Assembly: GCA_017469885.1 (NCBI GenBank)
Contig: JAFUFO010000005.1
Location: 1 to 42,778, forward strand
DNA: 42,778 nucleotides
Source of the DNA: Solobacterium sp.
Lineage (GTDB): Bacteria; Bacillota_I; Bacilli_A; Erysipelotrichales; Erysipelotrichaceae
Direction of reading: 5' to 3'
Numbering within the stretch: the stretch's first letter is position 1; each line of letters starts with the position of its first letter. Positions 21,886 through 29,782 of the stretch are shown in pieces. The notes below the pieces were generated by a model. The model worked only from the letters and a program-made list of their open reading frames with translations. It was not told where the DNA came from and did no database searches. The position numbers and the translations under genes were made by a program.

Positions 21886-22504
21886 GGGTAATGAACTCCG
21901 CTCTTGGCAGGGTCTCGATCCACTTACAGAAGGCGCGCCACTCCGGAAGCCGGTGGTTTCTGCGCTGGAAGTAGATCGTCTTCAGCTGCCGGTAATTCGT
22001 TGTCATCCGGGCGGTCAGCCGGAAGCCCGCCGGGTTGGAGTAGAGAATCTCAAGATATTTCTGCGCCGCCACATCATCGAGGGTCGTCGTATCCTTGCCC
22101 TCATCGCGAAGCGCCTTGATGTCTGCCTTCAGTTCGTTGTATTCGCGCGTCTTTTCCTTCATGATCGCAATGATGCGCGGATCCACATACTGGTTGTACA
22201 CCTGATCAAGGTCAAAGGCCGTGATCCGATGCATCGTTGACTGGGAGCTCACAAAGTCGAGAAAGTGGTAGCGCTCCGCCTCGACCCATGCCTTGTTGGA
22301 GAAGGTCAGATCGAACTGCACGATCACGCCGTTGAGAAAATTGTCATGGCCGCTGCCCGTCTCTGCCTGGGCCAGCTGGATCGTGCGTTCCGTAACCGTC
22401 TCATCCACTTTTGAAAGGTCGGCCGCCATCGGATACTTTGATCCTCTGACCGAATCTTCCAGTCCGTAAATCTTCACATTCGAAACAACTTCCTGCCAGT
22501 TCAC
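21875..22504 (-). CDS. Conserved protein, possibly ThyX-like
   Basis: 209 residues, no signal peptide. I recall close relatives in Firmicutes and their phages that are sometimes labelled FAD-dependent thymidylate synthase. Recognisable segments are NFLNGVIVQFDLTF, ERYHFLDFVSSQSTMHRI and TNYRQLKTIYFQRRNHRLPEW. The classical ThyX motif (RHRxxSxNxxSxR) is not present as such; the HRLPEW segment may sit in its place. Enzymatic function is therefore doubtful. It lies 3 bp from mnmG and overlaps the lipoprotein gene by 11 bp. Confidence 0.6.
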   Translation of the reverse strand: MNWQEVVSNVKIYGLEDSVRGSKYPMAADLSKVDETVTERTIQLAQAETGSGHDNFLNGVIVQFDLTFSNKAWVEAERYHFLDFVSSQSTMHRITAFDLDQVYNQYVDPRIIAIMKEKTREYNELKADIKALRDEGKDTTTLDDVAAQKYLEILYSNPAGFRLTARMTTNYRQLKTIYFQRRNHRLPEWRAFCKWIETLPRAEFITRVP

Positions 22505-22507
22505 AAT

Positions 22508-24376
22508 TCATTCTCCTTTCCGTTGTTTTAATGCGACGGCGATTACCGCGATATCTGCCGGGTTGACCCCGGAAATCCGGGATGCCTGGCCAATCGTCAT
22601 CGGTTTGTACAGCTTCAGCTTCTGGCGTCCCTCCAGGGACAGATGCTCGATCGCATCGTAGTCAAAGTCCGTACCGAGCACGATATTCTCCATTGCCTGG
22701 AGTTTCTGCGCTTCCCGCCGTGCCTTTTCAATGTAGCCTTTGTATTTGATTTCAATATCGCACTTTTCACACAGTGCGTCATCCGCCTCTTCCCCCAGCA
22801 TTCCCATGAGCTTCTCAGTGGTAATGCCCGGACGTTTGAGCAGTTCATAGCCGCTTTCGCCGCGGTGTTCGGGAATAAAGTTCTTATCTTTCTGCAGGAT
22901 CTCCATCAGCCGGGGATCATCGAGGTGGAACCGTGCTTCCGCCATCGTCTGTTCGAGGGCGTTGAGCTTTTCCATCTTTGCCTCATACGCCGCATAGCGC
23001 GCATCGCTGATCAGACCGACCTTCCGTCCGTACTCAATCAGACGCTGTTCCGCATTGTCATGCCGCAAGAGAAGACGGAACTCCGCCCGTGAGGTAAGCA
23101 GACGATACGGTTCCAGTGTTCCCTTTGTCGTAAGGTCATCGATCAGAACGCCGATATATGCCTCGTCTCTTCGGAAGATGAGCGGTTCTCTTCCTTCGAG
23201 TTTCATGGCGGCGTTGATGCCGGCCATGATGCCCTGTCCGGCTGCTTCCTCATAGCCGGAAGTGCCGTTGATCTGGCCTGCCGTAAACAGATTTTCAATG
23301 TATTTGTTTTCCAGCGTCGGCTTCATCTGGATCGGATCCACCGCATCATATTCAATCGCGTAGGCGTACTTTTTGATAATGCAGTGTTCAAAGCCCGGAA
23401 GCGTATGCGTCATCTGTTCCTGGACGTCACGCGGCAGCGAGGTGGAAAAGCCCTGGACATAGGTGGTGTCCATGGACAGGCTCTCCGGCTCCAGGAATAA
23501 CAGATGTCTTGGCTTGTCCGCAAAGCGCACAAGCTTGTCTTCAATCGAGGGGCAGTAACGCGGGCCGACGCCCTTTACCACGCCCGAATACATCGAGGAT
23601 TTATGCAGGTTGTCATGAATGATCTGATGGGTTTCCGGCGTCGTCCAGGTCATGTAACAGGGGACCTGTTCTTCATACGGACGGATTGTCTTCGTCGTTT
23701 CGGAGAATGTCACAAAGCCCGGTGTACCAGGCTCCAGCGCGGTCTTCGAAAAATCGATCGACTTCGTCAGTACCCGCGGCGGGGTTCCGGTCTTGAGACG
23801 GAAGGTCTTGAGACCGAGGTTCCGCAGGGATTCCGAAAGTTTTCCGGTCGTCGGTTCCCGGTCGGGACCGCCCGGCACGACCTCATCGCTGATCATGTTC
23901 AGCCCGGCCATATAGGTGCCGGTGGTCAGGATCACCGCGCGGGCGGAAAGAAAGGAACCGTCGCTGAGGGTTACGCCGCTGACACGGTTCTCTGTTACAT
24001 TCAGTTCCACGCTCATGCCCTCGATCACCGTCAGGTTTTCCTGACGGGCAAGCACATCCTGCATCATCTTTCCGTAGGCGATCTTGTCCGACTGTACCCG
24101 CAGCGCACGCACGCCCGGCCCTTTGGCCGTATTCAGCATCTTGAACTGCAGGGCAGTCGCATCCGCCGTCACCGGCATCTGGCCGCCGAGGGCGTCGATC
24201 TCACGGACGACGATTCCCTTGGCAGGTCCGCCGACCGACGGATTGCACGGCATCTTTCCGATATTCTCTTTTCGAAGTGTGATCAGTGCGGTGGAGTGAT
24301 TCAGACGGGCCGCCGCAAGTGCGGCCTCAATGCCCGCATGTCCGCCGCCGATCACGAGGATCTCAAAATCAGACAT
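22508..24376 (-). CDS. mnmG: tRNA uridine-34 modification enzyme MnmG (GidA)
   Basis: 622-residue FAD protein that works with MnmE to make carboxymethylaminomethyl-uridine at tRNA position 34. The dinucleotide-binding motif VIGGGHAGIEAALAAAR is at the N-terminus, and the family motifs CNPSVGGPAKG, FRLKTGTPPR and AGQINGTSGYEEAAGQG are intact. It overlaps the upstream gene by 8 bp. mnmE is not in this window. Confidence 0.97.
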   Translation of the reverse strand: MSDFEILVIGGGHAGIEAALAAARLNHSTALITLRKENIGKMPCNPSVGGPAKGIVVREIDALGGQMPVTADATALQFKMLNTAKGPGVRALRVQSDKIAYGKMMQDVLARQENLTVIEGMSVELNVTENRVSGVTLSDGSFLSARAVILTTGTYMAGLNMISDEVVPGGPDREPTTGKLSESLRNLGLKTFRLKTGTPPRVLTKSIDFSKTALEPGTPGFVTFSETTKTIRPYEEQVPCYMTWTTPETHQIIHDNLHKSSMYSGVVKGVGPRYCPSIEDKLVRFADKPRHLLFLEPESLSMDTTYVQGFSTSLPRDVQEQMTHTLPGFEHCIIKKYAYAIEYDAVDPIQMKPTLENKYIENLFTAGQINGTSGYEEAAGQGIMAGINAAMKLEGREPLIFRRDEAYIGVLIDDLTTKGTLEPYRLLTSRAEFRLLLRHDNAEQRLIEYGRKVGLISDARYAAYEAKMEKLNALEQTMAEARFHLDDPRLMEILQKDKNFIPEHRGESGYELLKRPGITTEKLMGMLGEEADDALCEKCDIEIKYKGYIEKARREAQKLQAMENIVLGTDFDYDAIEHLSLEGRQKLKLYKPMTIGQASRISGVNPADIAVIAVALKQRKGE

Positions 24377-25274
24377 GGTTTACTGCATTCAGAAGGAATT
24401 CCTTCGTCTCCTCTTTCTCTTCGCAGATGATCCGGAATTCCGGTGTGCCTCCGCGAAGTTCTTCTGCCTCTGCGGCAGTTTTGTATATCACCAGTTTTCC
24501 AAGCAGCTCCTGGATGCGTTTTGCCTTATCCGTGACCTGCGCCGCAAAGGGAACGATAATCGTCACCTTTCCGTCCCGCACAAAGAACGCATCGGCTTCC
24601 GTGCCGCGGATCTTTTCCGCCTCCCCTTCCTGCAAGAGCGGGCGGATCAGCTTCTTCGCTTTGCGAAGCTCGGTTTTCGAGCGGTCTTCCGGCGCCAGTT
24701 TCTCACTGATGAGGGAGAGCTGCTGGCGGACTTCATCCAGTTCGAAGATGGAGTCCGGTTCATAGTTCTGGCTTCCTGCCCAGATGTCGATCCCGCGCTT
24801 CTCTGCGATCCGCAGGATCCGCAGGGTCGCGGTCGGGTCATTCCGGTCCAGGTAGGTGAAGCTTTCGAGCTTTTCATTGATCGATAAGCCTGCCTCCTTC
24901 GGATAGACCGGGTCATTGAAATAGACGCAGTCCTTCAGATGAAGACAGTTCATGGTATCCGGCACCGCCCCGGTTCTTGAGGCGAGCTCGATCGCCTCTT
25001 TCAGCCGTTCCTTACTGCTGTAGCCGTTGGCCGTGCCGTACCGTTTCCACATTTCATTCAGGGAGAGCCGGCTCGTGCTTTCAAAATGCGCATAGCCGAC
25101 AAATCCCTTCTTCCGCTTCGACTGCCCGTAGGCATAGAAAAACAACAGATCACCGCGTTTAAAATCGGTGAAACCGGCCCGTGCGGAAAGACGCCAGAAG
25201 TTGACGTCCCGGTTTCCGCACAGACGGTGATACTCAATCATTTCCTGATCCGTTGTATAGGCAATCGAGCTCAT
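24369..25274 (-). CDS. Unknown protein with PUA/EVE-like N-terminus
   Basis: 301 residues, not recognised by name. The N-terminal part (NFWRLSARAGFTDFKRGDLLFFY...KKGFVGYAHF, about 24-65) resembles PUA/EVE-like folds, which bind modified nucleic-acid bases. The middle is helical and charged. The last 80 residues (DAFFVRDGKVTIIVPFAAQ) look like a compact alpha/beta domain. It overlaps mnmG by 8 bp and lies 18 bp after fhs, so it is probably co-expressed with tRNA-modification genes. An RNA-related role is only a guess. Confidence 0.7.
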   Translation of the reverse strand: MSSIAYTTDQEMIEYHRLCGNRDVNFWRLSARAGFTDFKRGDLLFFYAYGQSKRKKGFVGYAHFESTSRLSLNEMWKRYGTANGYSSKERLKEAIELASRTGAVPDTMNCLHLKDCVYFNDPVYPKEAGLSINEKLESFTYLDRNDPTATLRILRIAEKRGIDIWAGSQNYEPDSIFELDEVRQQLSLISEKLAPEDRSKTELRKAKKLIRPLLQEGEAEKIRGTEADAFFVRDGKVTIIVPFAAQVTDKAKRIQELLGKLVIYKTAAEAEELRGGTPEFRIICEEKEETKEFLLNAVNHV

Positions 25275-25292
25275 GACAGGGTTCCTTTTCTC

Positions 25293-26960
25293 TTAGAAAA
25301 TACCGTAGCTGTCGCCGTTTTCGTCGACGCCCATGTGCACCGCAGCCGGTACCTTGGGCAGACCCGGCATCGTCAGAATCGAGCCGGTGTAGGCGACGAT
25401 AAATCCTGCGCCGCGCGAGATCGAAAGATCCTGCACGTGAATGGTGAAGTGTTCCGGACGTCCCTTGATGTTGGGATCATCGGTGAGGGAAAGCGGTGTC
25501 TTCGCCATGCAGACAGGGACACGGTCCCAGCCGTTGGAAATAAAGATCTTGATCTTTTCAAGCGCAGTCTCGCTGTATTCCACATCCGCTGCGCCGTAGA
25601 TCTTCTGCGAGATCGCAAGGATCTTGTTCTGGATGGTGTCATTGACATCATAGACCGGCGCATAGTGTGTCGGCTCATCGCACAGTGCGCATACGTGCTG
25701 CGCAAGCTCGATCGTTCCGTTTCCGCCGTTTGCCCAGCCGTCGCTCTCCTCTGCCGGATAGCCGTTTTCCTTACACCAGGAAAGCAGTGCTTCGACTTCC
25801 TTCGGGGTATCGGCCGAGAACTTGTTAATCGCGACAAGGAACGGCACGCCGAATTCCTTGATGCTTTCGACATGCTTGGCAAGGTTCTTTGCGCCTTCCA
25901 GCATTGCCTCAACGTTCTCTTCCTGCAGGTGTTCCGCATCGACGCCGCCGTGCATCTTGAGGGCACGTACGGTTGCGACGATGACAACCGCATTCGGTGT
26001 CAGTCCGCCGAGACGGCACTTGATGTCGAGGAACTTCTCCGCGCCGAGATCTGCGCCGAAGCCAGCCTCCGTGACAACGTAATCCGCAAGCTTGAGCGCG
26101 GTGCGGGTTGCGATCAGGGAGTTGCAGCCATGGGCGATATTTGCGAACGGTCCGCCGTGGACAAATACCGGCGTATGTTCGAGGGTCTGTACGAGGTTCG
26201 GCTGAATCGCATCCTTCATGACGACAGCCGCTGCGCCGTCGGCTTCGATGTCCTTTACGGTGACAGGCTTGTTGTCATAGGTGTAGGCAACGATACAGCG
26301 GGCAACACGCTCGCGGAAATCATCGAGGTCCTTTGAGAGGCAGAGAATCGCCATGATTTCTGTCGCAACGGTGATGACAAAGTGGTCCTTGCGCTCCACA
26401 CCGTTGGTTGCCTTTTCCTGGGCAATCGTGATCGTACGCAGTGTACGGTCATTCATATCAAGGCAGCGTTTCCACTCGACTCTTGCCGGGTCGATGTTCA
26501 GCGGGTTGCCCTGATAGATGCTGTTGTCGAGCATTGCCGCAATCAGATTGGTCGCGGTTGTGATCGCATGCATGTCACCGGTGAAGTGCAGGTTGATTGC
26601 CTCCATCGGAACGACCTGTGCGTATCCGCCGCCGGCTGCGCCGCCCTTGAGACCGAATACCGGTCCGAGGGAAGGCTCACGCAGACATGCCATGACCTTC
26701 TTGCCGATTTTGTTCATGCCATCCGCAAGACCGATCGTTGTGGTGGACTTTCCTTCGCCTGCCTTGGTCGGGTTGATTGCCGTCACAAGGATGAGTTTGC
26801 CGTCGGGACGGTCACCGATTTCATCGGCGATCTTCAGGGATACCTTTGCCTTGTCGTTGCCATAGGGAATCAGATACTTCCGGTCGATGCCGGCCTTGTC
26901 CGCGATGGTGTAGATGTCTTCCAGGACTGCCGCCTGGGCGATTTTCAGATCGTTGTTCAT
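25293..26960 (-). CDS. fhs: Formate-tetrahydrofolate ligase
   Basis: 555 residues, the family's normal length. It joins formate to tetrahydrofolate using ATP, giving 10-formyl-THF for purine and formyl-Met synthesis. The P-loop TKAGEGKS lies at about 65-72, and EPSLGPVFGLKGGAAGGGYAQV is a signature. It lies 35 bp after recR with a good ribosome binding site (TTTAGAGGAG). Confidence 0.97.
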   Translation of the reverse strand: MNNDLKIAQAAVLEDIYTIADKAGIDRKYLIPYGNDKAKVSLKIADEIGDRPDGKLILVTAINPTKAGEGKSTTTIGLADGMNKIGKKVMACLREPSLGPVFGLKGGAAGGGYAQVVPMEAINLHFTGDMHAITTATNLIAAMLDNSIYQGNPLNIDPARVEWKRCLDMNDRTLRTITIAQEKATNGVERKDHFVITVATEIMAILCLSKDLDDFRERVARCIVAYTYDNKPVTVKDIEADGAAAVVMKDAIQPNLVQTLEHTPVFVHGGPFANIAHGCNSLIATRTALKLADYVVTEAGFGADLGAEKFLDIKCRLGGLTPNAVVIVATVRALKMHGGVDAEHLQEENVEAMLEGAKNLAKHVESIKEFGVPFLVAINKFSADTPKEVEALLSWCKENGYPAEESDGWANGGNGTIELAQHVCALCDEPTHYAPVYDVNDTIQNKILAISQKIYGAADVEYSETALEKIKIFISNGWDRVPVCMAKTPLSLTDDPNIKGRPEHFTIHVQDLSISRGAGFIVAYTGSILTMPGLPKVPAAVHMGVDENGDSYGIF

Positions 26961-26995
26961 TGGTCGTGTTCTCCTCTAAAATCCTCTGGTTCGAT

Positions 26996-27592
26996 TCACA
27001 TGGCACGCCGGTCCGCAAGTGCATGGGACAGCGTGATCTCGTCTGCGTAGTCAAGCATCCCGCCCGCCGGAAGTCCGTGGGCAATCCGCGTGACAAGCAG
27101 GTCCGGGCATTCCTTTTTCAGAAGCCGGTCAAGGTACATCGCGGTGGTCTCTCCGTCCATCGTTGCGCTGGTCGCAATAATGACTTCGCGCGCCTGTTTT
27201 GCGCGTTCCACCAGCTGATCGATGTTCAGGTCCTCGGGCAGGATTCCCTTGGACGAAGAAATCAGTCCGTTCAGTACGTGATATAACCCCTGATACTCTC
27301 CGGTCCGCTCCATCGCCGTTACATCACGCGGTGACTGAACCACAAAGATCAGTGCACGGTCCCGGTCCCGGTCCTTACAGACATCGCATTCCTCGCCGTC
27401 TGTGAGGTTTCCGCATACCGGACACCGATGCAGTTTTGTTTTGACATTGATCAGCGCTTCCGAGAACTGCCGTACATCCTCTTCCGGCTGCTCGGCGATC
27501 ATCAGCGCATACCGTTCCGCGGTTTTCTCCCCGACGCCGGGAAGCCGGCGGAACTGTTCGATCAGTGTCTGCAGGCTCTGCGGATACATCAA
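26996..27592 (-). CDS. recR: Recombination protein RecR
   Basis: 198 residues. It has an N-terminal helix-hairpin-helix (LPGVGEKTAERYAL), a four-cysteine zinc finger (C57, C60, C69, C72) and a Toprim domain. It acts with RecF and RecO in gap repair. It directly abuts ybaB, as in the conserved dnaX-ybaB-recR cluster. Confidence 0.97.
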   Translation of the reverse strand: MMYPQSLQTLIEQFRRLPGVGEKTAERYALMIAEQPEEDVRQFSEALINVKTKLHRCPVCGNLTDGEECDVCKDRDRDRALIFVVQSPRDVTAMERTGEYQGLYHVLNGLISSSKGILPEDLNIDQLVERAKQAREVIIATSATMDGETTAMYLDRLLKKECPDLLVTRIAHGLPAGGMLDYADEITLSHALADRRAM

Positions 27593-27901
27593 TTACATCC
27601 CCGGGATGGAGATGCCCTGTGTGATCGCGCCCATCTTCTGTTCACGGTCTGCCTTCGCCTGGTCTACCGCACTGTTGAACGCGATTAATAACATATCCTG
27701 GAGCTCTTCCTTATTTTCCTTTGCGAGCAGGTCGTCATGGATCGAGATCTCAACGGTTTCGTTGTTTCCCTTGATCTTTACGGTTACGCCTTCGCTTCCG
27801 CCGGTCGTTCCCTCGTAGATCGTTTCATCCAGTTCTTCCTCAATCTTCTTCAGCTTCTTCTGCATCTGCTGTGCCTGTTCCATCAGTCGCTTCATGTCCA
27901 T
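27593..27901 (-). CDS. YbaB/EbfC nucleoid-associated protein
   Basis: 102 residues from the preferred start at 27901 (MDMKRLMEQAQQMQKK). This start has GAAGGAGA upstream and matches the family; the longer open frame to 28015 overlaps dnaX. The protein has the typical Lys/Glu-rich N-terminal helix and a compact beta-alpha core. Family members bind DNA as dimers. It lies 4 bp from dnaX and directly before recR. Confidence 0.93.
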   Translation of the reverse strand: MDMKRLMEQAQQMQKKLKKIEEELDETIYEGTTGGSEGVTVKIKGNNETVEISIHDDLLAKENKEELQDMLLIAFNSAVDQAKADREQKMGAITQGISIPGM

Positions 27902-27905
27902 AATC

Positions 27906-29657
27906 CTATTTGTCTCCTTCATCGATAATTTCGACATTCTCTGAACCGAACAGGCCGATGACCGCCTGTTCGCTGTTAAACAGCTCTTCTTCCTGTTTTG
28001 TGTCACGAAGATCATACCGCGTGATCTTCATGGCTTCCGGCAACGTGCCCGCACGGCTGCGGACACGGAATTCATCCACCGCATTCTTATATGCCGCATC
28101 GCTGATCACATAGGGCATGCGGTCGATGCCGTTTTCCGTCAGACAGCGGTACAGCTCCTTCGCAAATTCCTGCTCACTGAGCAGATGCACAGCTGCCTCG
28201 GGTCCGCTGAACAGCAGGACATCCTTTCCTGCCGCACGCAGTTCCACCTGACGGAGCGATGCCGTATAGCGGTTGATCTTTCCCGGCACCATCAGTCCGG
28301 AAATACCCGCTTCGGCGGACGCTTTCTCACTCTTATTGCACTGAACGAGGAGGCTGAGAATCTCATCCACGCTCAGTTCCCGGATCGGTTCGGGTTCCGG
28401 CTTCGGTTCACTCACCGGTTCCGGCGAAGGTTCCGGTTCCTGTATCGGAGCCGCAGGTGCTGTTTCGCTCACCGGCACTTCCTTTTTTACCGCCGGTTCC
28501 GCCGGTTTCGGGGCCGGCGCAGGCGGCGTTACGGTGCGTACCGGAGCTGTCCGGACCGGCGCTGCCTGTACGGCAGGTTCTGTCTGTCCGGGATTCATCA
28601 GTTCAAGGCATGCGATCTCGAATACCGCTGTGACCGAACGGGCGGAGCGGTAACGCTCCTGTGCCTTCATCAGTACATCGATCATTGCGAGCAGCTGTGA
28701 GACCGGGATATTCCCGAAGGATTCCGCATGGTCTTCCTTTAATGCATGGAGGTACGCCGCATCATGGGTATACTGCCAGATGATGCCGTCCTTGAGGTCC
28801 TGAATCAGGTCCTCCGTCAGTCTTCTTAGATCCGTGCCATGCGCTTCGCACTCTTTGATTCTTGTCAGCACCTCGCCAAGGTTTCCCGCAAGAATCCCTT
28901 CCAGCAGGGCAATCTGTTCACTCTGGGAGGCGAGACCGAAGATCGAATCGATCACTTCCTCCGTGATCTGTCCGTTTCCGTAGGCACGGGCCTGTTCGAG
29001 AATCGACAGGGAGTCGCGCATTCCGCCGTCAGCGAGCTCCGCGATCTTTGCGGCGGCTTCCGGTGACAGTTCAAATCCTTCCTGTTCTGCGATGCTGAGC
29101 AGATGGGTCTGGATCTTCGGCGTATCGACCTTGGAGAAGTCAAACCGCTGGCAGCGGGAGATGATCGTCTTCAGTAATTTCTGCGGGTCCGTCGTCGCCA
29201 GAATAAAGATGACATGTTCGGGCGGTTCTTCCAGCGTCTTAAGCAGTGCGCTTGCGGCACTGGAGGAAAGCTGATGGACCTCGTCGATGATATAGATTTT
29301 ATGTTTCCCCATCATCGGAGAAAGACGCGCCCGGTCAATCAGGTCACGGATATCTTCGACATGGGTTTCATTCGCCGCATTGATTTCAATGATGTCCGGG
29401 TGGGTTCCTTCGATCGCCGCCCGGCAGTTTTCGCATTCATTGCATGGGGCGTGATCCGGATTCGAACAGTTGACCGCACGCGCAAGCAGTCTTGCCATGG
29501 AGGTCTTGCCGGTTCCGCGGGGTCCGCAGAAAAGATAGGCGTGTCCCACCTTGTTTTCTTTCACTGCGTTGCGGATCGCCCGAACGACATATTCCTGACC
29601 GACCAGTTCATCAAAGGACTGGGACCGGTATTTCTGATACAGCGCTATACTGCTCAT
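27906..29657 (-). CDS. dnaX: DNA polymerase III tau/gamma subunit
   Basis: 583-residue clamp-loader ATPase. Start 29657 is preferred to 29666 because the AAGGA box is 9 nt from it but directly abuts the upstream ATG. Motifs: Walker A GPRGTGKT (45-52), zinc cysteines C64, C72, C75 and C78, DEVH (125-128), and SRC (167-169). A Pro/Ala/Glu-rich linker of about 60 residues follows domain III, then a C-terminal domain thought to bind polymerase. A TATAAT sequence (29682-29687, minus strand) lies upstream, but no -35 box is visible. Confidence 0.96.
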   Translation of the reverse strand: MSSIALYQKYRSQSFDELVGQEYVVRAIRNAVKENKVGHAYLFCGPRGTGKTSMARLLARAVNCSNPDHAPCNECENCRAAIEGTHPDIIEINAANETHVEDIRDLIDRARLSPMMGKHKIYIIDEVHQLSSSAASALLKTLEEPPEHVIFILATTDPQKLLKTIISRCQRFDFSKVDTPKIQTHLLSIAEQEGFELSPEAAAKIAELADGGMRDSLSILEQARAYGNGQITEEVIDSIFGLASQSEQIALLEGILAGNLGEVLTRIKECEAHGTDLRRLTEDLIQDLKDGIIWQYTHDAAYLHALKEDHAESFGNIPVSQLLAMIDVLMKAQERYRSARSVTAVFEIACLELMNPGQTEPAVQAAPVRTAPVRTVTPPAPAPKPAEPAVKKEVPVSETAPAAPIQEPEPSPEPVSEPKPEPEPIRELSVDEILSLLVQCNKSEKASAEAGISGLMVPGKINRYTASLRQVELRAAGKDVLLFSGPEAAVHLLSEQEFAKELYRCLTENGIDRMPYVISDAAYKNAVDEFRVRSRAGTLPEAMKITRYDLRDTKQEEELFNSEQAVIGLFGSENVEIIDEGDK

Positions 29658-29782
29658 AAAGTACATTCCTTACCGCATCTTATTATATATAAAAAATGCC
29701 GGAGCGCGCAGGGATATCGTTTTCCCGTTGGACAGGCATGGTAAAGTAGAGATACCGGTCCACTCCGGACAATCTCAGATAC

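Noticed and set aside
25431-25446. CACGTGAA core resembling a parS site, inside fhs
   Set aside because: The flanks do not match TGTTNCACGTGAAACA; no full parS was seen in the window.
29667-29782. Possible SRP RNA gene (ffs) upstream of dnaX
   Set aside because: ffs often lies here in Firmicutes, but the conserved GGAAG...AGCAG core was not found in this gap or in the other gaps around tadA.
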